The notes under the pieces: generated by a model | What the model saw: only the letters and a program-made list of their open reading frames with translations | Database searches by the model: none | Told to the model about the DNA's origin: nothing | NCBI GenBank assembly: GCA_003864495.1 | Contig: ML133474.1 | Coordinates: 1,156,550-1,220,549 of the forward strand | Origin: Nemopilema nomurai | Taxonomy: Eukaryota > Cnidaria > Scyphozoa > Rhizostomeae > Rhizostomatidae | Reading direction: 5' to 3' | DNA length: 64,000 nt | In this document: piece by piece, positions 24,601 through 38,300 of the stretch | How the letters are laid out: each line of letters opens with the position of its first letter | Position numbering within the stretch: position 1 is the stretch's first letter | Program-made: the position numbers and the translations under genes

Positions 24601-27600
24601 TCAGTTATTTCAAGTATTAACCAAAGCTCCTATAATTACTATCTTTTACTAGGGTACTTCTTGTGGACCACAATGCAACAGTAATGGTTCCAGGAATGCA
24701 GTATGTTATGTTATACAGATTTCAGATTTCTTCATATTTTTTTAGATAAGCATGGTTTATTCAAAAGTAGAAAATATTTTCGTAAGCACAAAGAAAGCTT
24801 GATTGAATATCTTATCATAGTAAACTTGTCATGACTACAACTACTATGTTCCTTAATTTTTTGTATAATTTTCTGTGTGTTATATCAAAGCCCGGGGCCA
24901 ATTGGCTCTCAGTATGTTTAAGTTGCTACATATGTTTCTTTTCTTAAAATTTTTGCGAACAATTTTGATGGGACAAGTATGTTAAAAATATTTCGGTGAA
25001 ATTCTAACTAATATTCTAACAATACTAGAGAAAATTGTTTATAAATGTTGTCACTTTCTTCAATAACATAACTTCTTTATTTTGACCAGTTTTGTTTTTC
25101 ATATTAAGCATGGCAAGATTTGAAGCAAAGTACCAAGATTTTCCCTATCAAATGATGAGATGCTGTTTCAATAGTTTAAAGCCATTCAGTTTCACATCAA
25201 GTGTCGAGAGTCTTGTCACTCAACAGTGAGTTCCACATCTTGTATCTGGGTTTCTAAAGTGAATTGAAAAGGGTTGTGAATGTTCCAAAGAAAAGTTGTT
25301 TATGATTCAAAATTGCTGCTGAAAAATTGTTGTTCAATTATGGTTATGCCCGGTAATGCATCTTTTAAAAGATGCTAGGACTTTTTTATCATTGCAAATT
25401 TCTTTTTTAATTGAATGCTCATATTTTTAAGTCAAAATTTTTCCAAAAGTCACAATTTTCCTGTTTTAGATGTGTTAATTCATCTTGTATATCAATATCA
25501 ATCTTCTTGTACTTTTTTATCCCCATTATATCTTGAGAGCATTCACCCTACATTTTTCCATTGAATTATTTCCCCTAATCTGCCTGGAACTCTGGTGCTT
25601 TTAATGAAGGATTTGATCTTTCATGCTGACAAGAAATGCTGCCCTTTTGCTGAGCAGTTAATTTTTTTGCAGAGTTACCAAGCACTGGGACTCATCTGTC
25701 AAGGGATATTTGCAAAAAGTAACACAAGGTGTGTATTTATATTTTTGCTTATATGAAATGACACAATGTATGTTGCACCTGCATTCTCCTATGCCATTAT
25801 ATTTCGTAATGGCTACATTGAAAAACTTTCTACAGAGGCAGGACTTTAGAGAGCAACATGAAGTAATCACCTCATGGGCATTGTCTTCTATATTACCTAC
25901 CAATCAGTTTCTAATGACAAGGTTTATTGAGGATAGTGTACATGATATCTATTGGTCGAAATTGAGGGATTTTCGAGGGACTTGGATTTGCCAATACGAA
26001 CTGACCTGTTGTCAACATCAAAACCTCGTTTGAATGGATAAGTATTGACGTCATCAGAATGTTTTTTGCTATGTAGTATTAAACTGGATTATCATTTGAA
26101 GCATTTCTGGAATCGAAGATCTCATATTTGAATAAGAAATGACGTGTAAAGCAGCGAAAAGGCTCTGTATCTTCAACGTTATTGATAAGTGGGACGTCAG
26201 ATTGGTGCGTCCGTCCACAGTGCTGTGGCGAGGCTCGAATGATCGTGCTTATCGTGTCCGGCATGACCTAAGATTTCCAAAGCTTAGAATTCTTATTTCA
26301 GCAAAATCAGTGAAAACGTGCGTTCGTAATTGTATCATGTAATTGAATTTCAGGATTTTGTACTTGTGTGCTTGAAAGTCCTTTGTTTTGGTCTTGCTTA
26401 ATGTTGGTTTTGGAAACGCTTGTTTTGGTCATGCCCGTTACTAGTATGGAGGCCCTTGCTTGGTCGTGCTCTGCAGATACTGTATGCGATCACTTAGATG
26501 TGATTCAGTGATTTAACTGGTTGACACCCGACGATTATACTAGCTAGGTCGTGCTCATCTCCATGGAAACGAGGAGGAAGTGTATGACATGCGTAGCCTT
26601 GTTTATTTGTTACGACTTATTCAAAGAGGCCTAAGAATTCACGAAGAAAACATTTCTTCGCCATATCTCTACCATTGGTTTAGAATTAGCTCAGATTTAT
26701 GCAATGCAAGTTTCAGCTATTAATACTTGGCATTGACAACGACGTTTCAGTGTAAGAGGTATCACCGAACAGTGTTGTCTTTGTAGCAACTTAGGCCTAG
26801 ACCACCCAGTTAGAAGCTCAAGCACAACTTTCATGTGAGACTTGAGCTTACCTCAACTTGAGTTGGCATTGGAAACTAATTTGTCTGACTGACAAAACAG
26901 AAACGGTCCAATAGATCTAGTCGTTAATTTTGAACAATTTAATCCAAGTCGCTTTTTTCTGATTCCCGCTTTTCAAAACTAATTTATAAGATTAGATTAT
27001 TAGTTAGAAAACCCTTTAGTCACATTTATCGCTTATTGATCATAGGAGTTCTTTCGTTATACGGAAATGTTTTCGTCAGGCCATAAGTTGAAACTGTTCA
27101 ATCTCTCATGACCACGACAAGTTGTAGTCTCGCAACATCTTGAATTCGTTTAAATTCAGTACATTAAAGCAAACCCCGATGATAGCATACACCTTATTGG
27201 CCACGGAGAAAGATATTTTGTTATTATTGTTGAATTTTCAAGCAGCGGTTTCTCTAAAAGTCTCTTTTTGAGTCAGATTTCAAGTTGGCTTGATTTGCAA
27301 TTCATGTCACTGGATTCCTTCTGTTGTACCGGCGTAATAAACTCGACTGGACTCAACTCAAATTTCCCACTTTCATAGAAAAGGCCTTTTTAAATTTAAT
27401 TCAATTTGCTATATTGCAGTTCCAATCTCTTTTATCTGCTTGTTTCCCGCTGTCTTGCCTTGATTGTCAGTTGCATCTATAACAATCGAGAAGTGAAACT
27501 TATTTACCGCATTTTCACTTCATTTTTCTGGGAAGTGTATTTGATTATTATTGTTCTGGCGTTTCACTTCTACTACAAAGTGCTCTATCACACAATCACA

Positions 27601-29334
27601 GACAAGTTCCAAACAGTAGCTACGCGATCAGTGAGTGATTCGCTCAAATTTAGATTGTCTGAAACAAGCTTTATGTGGATGGAATTCATGAAACCTTGAA
27701 TCTAAACGATATTAAATATCCTCCATCGTAAACTTGTTAGAACGTTTAATCAAAGTCCACGTTTAAGCTTTGACAAGTGCCGACACATCTGCATGAGCTT
27801 AAACTCGATTTTGATTCTGTTGTTCTAAATCTGCATATACTAGCCGAAGTTTTGTTAGTCTAGTTTGTTGGTTTTCATTGGCCTTTTAGACTATTTGTAA
27901 ACATAAAGTTGAAGGTATGAAAATAGACTAAAAAGGTGAAGAAGTTGATATACAAAGTAGCAGAACATGGAGCCGAAGTATCGGGCCGATTTCTTTAGGG
28001 CTGCATTTTCGTAATAGTGCTTATTAACATCGTTTCTTTGACCACCTTTAAATATCCAATGCAAACACACACTGTATTTTATCCCAGTGGACCGTAAGTT
28101 AAACTTACATAGGAGTTTAAAATTCGTGAATTGTGACCCTATAGTCCAAATGGATGCAGTGAACGGAAGTTTTCCTTTGAAAACCGTTTCTTAGATTATG
28201 TTGTTGCGATGTACCGAATCAAGGTAGTTTTTTATGCCCAGGCCGTGGTGGCGATTACTTGTGACTAGCAATACTTTAGATTTCGTTTGGCGCATGCGCT
28301 GAACCAATTTTTGAAAGTTTTTGCCCCAAACGGGTGAATAGTTGTATTCAAACAGCGTCAGGGAACAAGAAGGTAAAATGCGTCTCAGAGTTGCATAAGA
28401 TGAGCTTAGAGTCGGAAACCACCAGCTATTTGCCAAGCGCATGGGGGAGGCAACGCACCACAGAAAATCCAATGCAAGTCAATAGGGCCCAGTAAAACTG
28501 GGAAAAAGGGCAGCGCGATCTTCCCTGGAAAATCCTTCACAATAACAGAGTGTTTTTGTTTGTTGTAGGTCACCTGTGTCGAATACGCATTCATAAAGTT
28601 GACAAGCAAGGCGTTTTTCATGTGACGTTACACAGGCTAGAATTCGAAGCAGGTGGGCGACAGCATCAGGTGAGTTCTGTCATCCGCCATTTTTCTTAGG
28701 CCATTTTTCTTTCTTAAGACCACCTTTTCGTAATCTATGTCATTTTGGAGATAAGTTAGGACTCCCTCAGATCTATGTGTGTGTCAATACCATTTCACTG
28801 CTTGATTGCCAAATAACCATCCACTTCTTATGTTTGCTTACGGAGAAAGTACACTGTAAAGTGCAATGTTTGTTCAATGTGAGATGCACCTGGGCTTTGT
28901 CTCTTGCTGTGAACTGACCAAGAAGTCAGCGTATCCATATCCAGTCTCTTTCTGATGTTGCCTCGGTTTATTGGGATTTTTGGGAACTTCCATCCATCCG
29001 TCTTTTTAAGACCCTGATCGGTTCTTGACTCGTAAGAGGCAATCAAAGCTCTAATTTGAATTTACCACGCATTTTGAATAGGACCGTTCGAAATTAGCAA
29101 TTTGTGGGGGCTGCTTAAGCGTGTTTAGAATTTCTGTTCATTTTCTGAAGTTTAGTATCCGATCTAGAAACTGCTTTCAGCTTAGCGACTTACTGATGAG
29201 ACAGCCTAGCCGTTAAGAGAGGCTTTTTCGCTGTTTCCTCGCACGTGCTTGCTTCAATTTTTGCTTCTTTCAGACGAACATCAATCAGCTTCTTGTCAAG
29301 GAGAAGTACGCCGTGTTTGACGATTCTTCACCAA
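21601..29334 (+). other. TDRD12-like exons 1-8: Tudor domain 1 and linker
   Basis: Exons 21601-21651, 22967-23119, 23685-23788, 24653-24700, 25118-25225, 25673-25728, 28569-28669, 29274-29334. The Tudor signature appears across exon joins: VNVIQIDQDAEF, then VYCKIHVADHDKLWYRGRV, then VLLVDHNATVMVPG, then FPYQMMRCCFNSLKP. These correspond to the aromatic WYR strand and the (F/L)VDxGN-type strand, here VDHNA. Exon 5 has a second in-frame acceptor nine bases upstream (25109), so three extra residues are possible. The 2.8 kb intron 25729-28568 shows nothing I can name. Confidence 0.85.
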
Positions 29335-32300
29335 GTGAGTGGAAACAACTGCCAATGCATTACGTATACCACTGTTGACTTCATTTATATACGTATTTAC
29401 TGAAGACAGTTCTTAAAACACGAAGGAAATGTCGGGGAAGTCAGCCTGAGAAAGTCTTCTTCTTAGATTCAACATTTTGACGCGCAGGAGCTGACAAATT
29501 TCTGTCTGTTTGCAAACGATTGATTTTATTGTCGAATCAAAATCAAAGGAAACGTGGATCCTTCTGATCCTTTGCGCTACTCTATTGGTAATTCTGCTAA
29601 AAAGTTTATTTTAAGGAAGTGAACCTTTCAATTCACCATGCCCCTCATGGGTATTCAATAGTTCATAAGGATGCAAAGAAACTAAGCAAAAAAGGTTTCA
29701 ATGAATGTATTCAACCTACATTTAGAGCAGTCGTGTAAACAAACAGCAAGTTGTTTCTGATTATTCCAAATTTTATTTTCTCTCTCTAAAACTTGGTCCA
29801 AATCGGATCGTGCGTAATAAGTATTGTCATCATTCTAAAGGCAATGACTCCCCTCAAAGGGAGGGCGATGATGCCGCAAGCATTAGTAGTAGCGATGCGG
29901 GCGGCCATCTTGGAGCTGAATCGATTTCCCCGGAAGAGCTGGGAAGAATGCTGGAACGGAAGAGAATTGCCAAGCAGCGGTTTAATCTTGGAATCGATTC
30001 TGCACTCGATGAATACCGGGGGGCTTTGGGCTACGAACCAGTAGAAGATGTTCTCGATCCTCAGCCCACGGAGCAGGATGACACACTAAAAGATGGAACT
30101 GCTAGTCAGCCTCGACTCAGCGAGACAAGGCCTCAAAGCAAAGGAGCCAATGAAGTCGATGTTCGTTACTCTGGCAAAATGGTTCCAGCAAGCTGTAACG
30201 ATGGAGTCAACATGTATGACGATGACTCTTCCAATGCTGAAAATATGTTAGCTGCGAAGCGCATTGCAGACTCTCGTCAGCTTTTTGATACGTTGTTCGA
30301 TAATGTTGAAAATGAACCACCATTGTCTGAGAAGTATCGTTCCAAAGACGAATTGAAAGATGCTCCGCAGTCGAATGTTTCTAGGGTGAACGGGCAACTT
30401 GTCGAAACCGTTTCGAACGTGACGGAGTTGGATGCAAGTAATCCCTTTAAGGGGGGCCTAATGTGGACAAAAATCAGGGGGCAAGGACAAGGTGACAGCA
30501 TGTCATCGCTTACCGACACGGACACTGATGCAGTACGCAGAAAGAAAGATGATCGCCCCGATGATATTGCTGGTTATGGGAGTGACAGTTCCTGTGTTTC
30601 TTTGGGGCGTCCGTTAGAGACTGGTTCCCGCTGCAGCGATAAGGAGCCAAAGCATGGTAGCACGCTGCGCAAAACTCTGCGCTATGAGAACGAGTGTCAA
30701 AAGCAGCACTTCAAGAATAAGGGTGACGATAATTCGTTTAGAATATCTGCAAGCTCTTTGGAGTTCCTTAAAGCATTGGGTGGCAGCCCGGTTACCAAGG
30801 CGGCGGAGACTTTGCCGACGTCCTTCGAAGACGTTCTGGTGTCAGGGGATAGCAGGCCCAAATGCTCACTCTCATTTGAGGAACTAGGAATACCTTCTTG
30901 GATGAGATTTTCATTAAGAGATAAGGCGACAAAGAGTGTTTTCACGAAGCCAACAGTTTTGCAGTCGTATGCTTGGCCGGCAGTTGTTCGTGGGAGGCAT
31001 GTTGTTGGTGTCGACCGAGAAAACAGTGGGAAAACTTTGGGGTATTTGATCCCAATTCTGAAGCAGGTCATCGAGGTGCCACTTCTCTACGAGAATCTTC
31101 CCAAAGAGACCGGGGTGAGTGGGTACATTTCGTTTGATTTTTTTGCCGAATCAACTTTGCATAGGTTGTGGTGACAATTAATGAACTGGATCCATCAGAA
31201 CACAGGTTTTGCTCTAGAACATGTTTAATTGCGACTAAATTGGTGCAACACAACTTAAACTGATGATATGGAATTTTTCTGTGTGTTTATTTCAAACATG
31301 TTTTGTCATCTGTCAATGTTTGTACAAAGCTGCTTTTATCTTTTCATGGCTATTTCGAGGATGGACCACAGCTTATTCCAAAATTACCTAATAATTCCAA
31401 ATTAGAAATGAGCTTCTGTTGATAGCCTCTTATCATCGTCATCTTCTTCTTTATCTTCCTCTTTCTCATTCTCTTTTTCCTCATCATCTTCTTCTCCTTC
31501 TTCAACGGCTTGCTCGTTTCATTTCGGCCGACCATTTAACCATCTAGTTAGCTCGAAAACTGATAATACTATTAAATATAAAAATGTACTATCTTTCCCT
31601 TCAATTTCCTAAAGTTTCGTGAATGCTCCAAACTTTTCAAGCTTTCTGTATAATCTTCTTAAGTTTCCTTATTCACTAGGCTTGTTCAGTTTGCACGCGG
31701 GCATCGTATTCTGTGACCAAAAAAAGAAAGTTCTTGTTAGATCTCGAATGTGGTGTGAAGAGCAATAAAATGTAGACTCTATTAGAATTTGTTTAATGTT
31801 CAGAGTCGTTGTGTTTGTTGCCACGTTAAACCTCTTGACTTTGCATTCATCATTTTAAGGGTTACCTCTCTACTCGCGAATATAGCGAACTGCCTATTGT
31901 GAATACGAAAATTAAACTATACCACGAGTGATGATTTCCAATGACGCTCCTACTACATCGTGACAATGTTTCCATTTAAATGTCAACTCAGCTCCCACTT
32001 TATTTTAAGCCCATTGTCCTCATTCTGACCCCGGACTGGAACGAGGCACGGAATGTCCATAGCACTTGCGAGAAGATAATCTACTCGCATCGCAAGAATT
32101 TTCGTGCGAAGATTCTGTATGGAGGCCGTGGCAAGATTGAAGAAGAGATGGTGGACTTGATTAACGGCTGCGAAGTGCTAGTCGCCACTCTGCCATCGCT
32201 GCTTGGCATGCTTGAGAAACACTGCACCAGTCTTGCAAGGCTCTGCCATCTTGTGTTTGATGACGTCAATGTTCTGGTGGAAATGTTCCCAGAGGAAATC

Positions 32301-35300
32301 AAGGCTCTCATGCGCCAGTACGCGGATGCCTTGAGCAAAAACGCGGCTCTGAATCTACCACATCAGTTGGTTGCTATGGGAACGGAGTGGTCACGTGGAG
32401 TAGAGTCACTTGTCAATGCATATTTTGATAATCCGCTTGTGATTATTCCGAATATGATGGAAGCGTCGGTCTTTACGAAGGTGAAACAGCACGTTGAAGT
32501 TTGCCCTGCAAACCAACGAATCGAACATATAGTCAGTGAGTGTGTTTAATTCATGTTTTCGATATAATTTGATATAATTGAAACCATCATCAATTTCTGT
32601 TTTGCTTTTAATGAAGCTAACTAAAAATCATTTTTTGGTCTATTCAATAAAAACTGGAAACACTGAAAACTGCAAGGCTATAGGATGTTTATATAAACTG
32701 CCATACTTTTTGCAACAACACACTTTTGTAACCAAAGATTTGGTAGGATTAGGCAGTCCTTGTCTCTTAAGCCTGGTTTCCATATAGCCGTAACGATCGG
32801 ACGGCTGCCTGCGATGCGTCACGGATCGATGACAGACACGTCGCTGACAGTCTTTTCTGAATGTGCACATACTGTGATCGGGAGGATCGGAAAAGTAGAT
32901 CTGGCTTTACACAGTAACTATCTGGTTTTGTCAAATGTAAAACCCTATTTTCCGGGGGTGCCTTAGTCTGTACTTTCAAAAATGCTGTGGAAGTTTGTCT
33001 TGAGAATGCAGAACACTATTGAATTTTAACAAGAGTCTATTGTTGAGAGGCGTTCAAAAACATCTTATCATTGCGTATGCGATGCACTTGGTGGTTGGTT
33101 CTTTTTTAGTGACGTATTAATTCTTGTTTTCAGATCTCTTGCAAAATGACTGTCGCACAGAAAAGACCATCGTCTTTGCGAATTCTGCGAAAGCTGTAGA
33201 TGTTTTGGCGAAGCTTCTTGAGTCGCAGTGCATTGCCGTGATCAAGGCAACGGAGTTCATGTCGCCCACTTCACTCATGGATGCTGAGGCCAGTTGGAAC
33301 TTTCTTGTTCAGTCAGGGGATACAAAAAACACTGTTTTGGGTAAAAATCAAATTCGATTTTAGAGTCTTATTTTTCTTTCTCCATTTACATAAACTGCTA
33401 GAGGCAATTATTTTTCACGGACAATCTTAGTTATCAACTCGTCAACTTAAATCGAAGCTAGAGAAATGAAATGAACTCAAATTCATGGACGCAAAGAGTC
33501 TAAGAGAAGCATTCATGAATATATGCGTCAGCTTTCGCCAGCTTGACTTTGATGTACAATGCTCGCGAAAGCTATCTGCAGTGGCTAGGCCGGTTTATAT
33601 GGCATTTATTCATTTTCTCCAATGCACATCTGCGGATGTACTCTAGACAACCCACTTACCTTTAAAACTTTGTTGCATACGTACTTTGATCGCCCGTGTT
33701 TGTGGCAATAAAAGTATACTCACACACTGGATCATTTTGATAAAGAACTGCAACTTTATTTAAAGGGAGTGAAGGGATTGCCTTCGTGAAAAGTTCAGTC
33801 GGTTTTTAAAGGGTTTTGACTGACACGGTACAGTAGAATTACTGAAAAGTTGTCATATAAAAGACTCCACGTAGGCTAATCTACTTCTCCAAAGACCCAA
33901 TGGCGCAAAGAACAAGCCTATATTTTGCTCAGGGGACATGCCCTATGTGCTCTATGTTACCTTTCAGGCACCAGCAAGAACTAGAGTTTATCCTTACCCC
34001 TTTAAAGATTCTTTCGTAACTTGTTACCATCTATCACAAGCGTCAATCATTCTAACAAACATTGCGTTAATTTGCGCAGCTATGACGGATCTTGGAGCGA
34101 CCCGTTTGTCAGTGAGAAATGCAACGTGTTTAATCCACTACGAGTTTCCGACGAAAAAATCTGCCTTTGCGAACCGACTTGGCTGTCTGCTTGGAGTCAT
34201 GAAAGAAAAGGTTTGTTATGTTGTATATCCATGAAGTGTGGGCTGCTCTATCGCTATTCAATTAATGCGTAGCCTTTCTCATTAGACGCTCATATGGTCG
34301 GTGGAAAAGTTTTCTTTGCGAAGCGTTTGGCCTCTCGAGCAACTGGTTTTCTTGAAGGCCAGCTACTATGGTTGTCTTTTATTGTGTTACGAGCTTGAGC
34401 TAAAGCGACTGAACGAATGAATTCTTAACAAAGTTCTCGACTTCCAAAGAAAAGGTAGCAGATTTTAAACCTGTTTCTGGGACCGGCTTTAGTTGTTGCC
34501 ACAAGAAATTTCCATTATTATCAACTACTGGACGTTTCCTGTGAAAAATTTTCTTTTTTAACGTCATTTTTCAAAACAGTCAATGAATCTTTTTACTAGC
34601 AATTTTTATAACTTATTGGAAGAAACTTTCCTTCTAGATTGACTTCCTCAACTTTTTGAGACCGTTCATAGCATTTACAAAGCAAAATCTTCTCATTCGT
34701 ATTTGTTCTTCACATTGATTTTTGTCCTCAAGGCTTTTTGTCCTCAAGGCTTTTGTCCTCAAGGCTTTTGTCCTCGATACTAATGTAACAGTTATTCATT
34801 GTTTCCACAGCATGATGCAATACCATTCAATGCTTCGTCTTTCATTTTGATTACTGAAGAAAACGAGTTTTGTACGCCGTCGCTGGTGAAATTCTTGAAC
34901 CGAGCAAGACAACCTGTGCCATTTATGTTGAACTCGATTGCAGAAAATACCAGCCAGGTATGCTGGTTTTGCAAGTTTTAGAAAGATGCCAGTCTTTGCT
35001 TCACATGCTATTCTTTACCCGTGCAAACAGGACATACAGAAAAACACGAGTCTCAGAATTTGCGTCAAATTTGAGCAAGGTCCGTTCACAAACTATGTTG
35101 GCATATCCCTTGCAAAGAATAAGAGCCAGATAAGAATTTAAAATTGAGATCAGTGATATTTTTGGCTTACAAATTTCTGCAATATGTTGAAGCTGGACTA
35201 CATTGAAATTGGCCTGCACTTGAACGTCCAGTTTGCAATGCTTTAGATGGAGTTGTGTTGGCTTAAACATTTCTCAGCTTACTTGCTGTTAGCTACCATG

Positions 35301-38300
35301 ACCAAATACCTTTCGAAAATGGCTTTCAAAAAACGTTGAACATTTTCTTATGTCTCAATTCATTCTGGATTCTATATTATGTTGTCGTAGGACCCTTGAC
35401 ATTGCAACCTTGAGGTATATTCTTAGCATTGTATTCAAATATTTTGGTAACTATAGTTGTGTTTGCATTTGTCTGTTTTTGTCTTTAATTAGCAAAAAGA
35501 AGAAAGAGCAAAGATGTGCAGTATTTGCGACGATTTAAAATTCTTTGGCAAGTGCAGGTACACTGCGTCAAAGTTCAAAGTTTAAATTATCTTCAAAGTT
35601 CCTCTTCACTATGGCGTGAAAGAAGATTTCCTGTTACTCCAGACGTTTTGTAACTTTGGTTGACAGATTTGCAGCCACATTTTCTTAAAATGCTTTCCTG
35701 TTTATTCGTATTCATGAATATACTACCTTCAGGGATTTACTACATCAAACTGGTAGGTTAAATACAACATTCTAGCAAGCCATTATCTTATGCGGTCGTT
35801 GACGAAAGGAATTTGAGTTGAATACTGTTGTAAACGGAGTGTGTCATTGCAGTATGAAGAGTTGAAAATCTCAAAATTGTTCTTTATTTCTTCTTGATTT
35901 GTTTTGTCAATTTTCAGTGCTTACGTTCTATCTTCTCTCCAGAGATCTAAAGAAATGTCAGCAGAGACACAATGTGTTCGCTGATTCCGATGCACCAGAA
36001 ACTATTCCAATGAGAGGTGTCGTCAAGGTGCTTTGCATTGCTTTTATACATGCGTGATAATGCTTACTGATGAAAAAGAAAGTCTAATAATTTAAAGAAG
36101 TTAAAACTTTTATTAGAGTATCTAAAAATATTGTCGAATTTCCATTTAGTGGAGCTATGTCTGCAAATCTATTATATTATGCATACTATATAATATGCAT
36201 ACTATGGTATACATACTTTATTTTATATGCTAGTATACTGTACATAAATGTATATTAATGTCGTGAAGATTATTTTAATCTCGAAACAGAGCTGTAGAGA
36301 TGCAAAAGTCTTTTCAACTCTCAATGCATGTGTATTTATATGTATCCATATGTTTATCAACAGTCTTTAGGCACCACTACGTTTTAAGCTTCCTAGAAGT
36401 TGTGTCATTATTTTAGTTAGAGATCCAGCTGTTCCTATTGATGGAGCTTTTGTAAGTTCACATCGTTTTCTATTTAAATGAAGAAGTCCAGTCTGTTTTC
36501 TTGATAACTAGAATCAATATGGTAGCAATTGCTTTAAGAATGTTTTTAAAGTGATTGCCCGATTACAATTCTGCAGGTCAAAATACTGGATGTTGTGCAT
36601 GCCAATGTTTATTGGGGCAAGATTATCGAGCATCGCTTGCCAGATGGAGCGGATGAGCGCGAGCGCTATGACACGAGGGCCTTCTTGAAACTGGCATACG
36701 AGATGCAGCTCTACTATGCTGTAAAGGAAAATCGAAGAAGGCATGGAATGTCGCCAGAGGGAGTTTTAGTGGGCGATTTATGTGTCATTGAAACGGATGA
36801 GGGCTTTAAAAGGTGTATCTTTGTTTTTATGATATGCTAGAATATCTCGTCTATCTACCGACTATATGTATTTGGAGGGCCGTCATAAATGTTTTCTTGA
36901 TTGGAGTCAAGGCAGAAGAAAGCCATGTATCGTGTACTAATTTCAAGTTAAGCTAAATGTTTGGTGGATTTAGTTCAGGTTTTAATTGCCTGTTAAGTTA
37001 TGGTTTTAATATTTAATCGCAGTTAAGTCAATTTTTGCGCATGGGGGCAGGGAGTCCCTCCGCTACTTTCGAAGGAACAACTGCTTACAGATGAGCATTC
37101 TCTATCAAGGTAAATTAAAAGTTTGATTAACAAGGTTGGTAGACGTTTCCTCTGGTCCCTATTTCATTGAAGGAGAGAGAATCGATTTATGGAGATTGCT
37201 TGGTCTAACCTGCAATGCTTGCTCTTTCAGAGTCAGAGTTCAGTCAATTCTTAAGCGTGGTGCGCAAACTGCAGTAGCCACTGAAGTATATGTGAGTATT
37301 TGCCTAAAACAATTTGTTTATCGATGCGATGGTAGTAGATACCTGAAACCGTCTTAAAGGGCGGCAGCAATTACTTTTTATCAAATACTTTTGATATTTC
37401 GACCCATCTAGGTATTTCGACAATTTTTCATATACAACTATCCACCTTTGCCCCAAATGAGCTTTTCTCACTTAATGCATAGTGTGCTAGGAATGCCTTC
37501 CATCTTTGTGATAAATCAATATGCCTTTTTTATATGACCCATGAGTTCTTAAGACGTGAAATGGCGCACACACAGTGTGCACACCTTGAGTGTATCATCC
37601 ATTTTTTATTGTATTGAATTGCTACTTCATCGCTACTCTTTAGGGCACACGTGCCCCGATTGCTATGTATCTTCGTACTTTTGTATCTTTGAATGCCATC
37701 AACTTCCTATTCACAGGTTTTTGGGATTGATTGTGCATTGTCGAAGGATGTTCAGGTCGAAGAGCTACTCTTTTTCCCCAGTGACAAACAATTTTCACTA
37801 GGAGAAGTACCAGCTCAGGTAGGAAGGATTTTCCCCCAGTAAAATATTGCTGTATAAGTGCAATTATACTATGTACAATACAGATGAATTCAATGTACTG
37901 CACTATTTCACTTTGTCCTATAATGCAATCTAAGTTTCTTCATCAATTTCTATCCATTGCTTCCCAAGTTGATATCTGGGAAGAGCTGATTGTTTTAACA
38001 TGTAACCTGCAATAGAGAATTCGTTTTAGCCATTGCTGCTCTAAAGGAACTAGTCCTAATTCTCTGCCATGCTTTAACGAGGAATGTAAGTCAGCGAGGT
38101 GAAGCGAGTGAGGCTTTTTGATAAAATGAATTGCAAAGCCAAACAACAAAGATGGACTGCAACCAAGTACAGGCAGGCAGAGAGTGCTCGTGCAAGCTTC
38201 TTGCTTCTGTTTTAGGCGATTGAGCTGGTAGTTTCTGGGGTCAAGCCCGTCGAAAGCTCGTTTTCTTGGACAATTGAGGTATGGTTATTTTTGTTAGTAT

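Noticed and set aside
27406..27699. Hydrophobic 97-codon open frame inside a TDRD12-like intron
   Set aside because: AT-rich sequence readily yields such frames; no start context, homologous motif or splice support.
31430..31510. Pyrimidine-rich TCTTCTTC tract giving a Lys/Met-rich minus-strand frame
   Set aside because: Low-complexity intronic sequence, not a gene.
32764..32960. GCCTGGTTTCCATATAGCCG start with CGATCG-type words, resembling a MITE end
   Set aside because: No matching inverted end or target duplication could be found.
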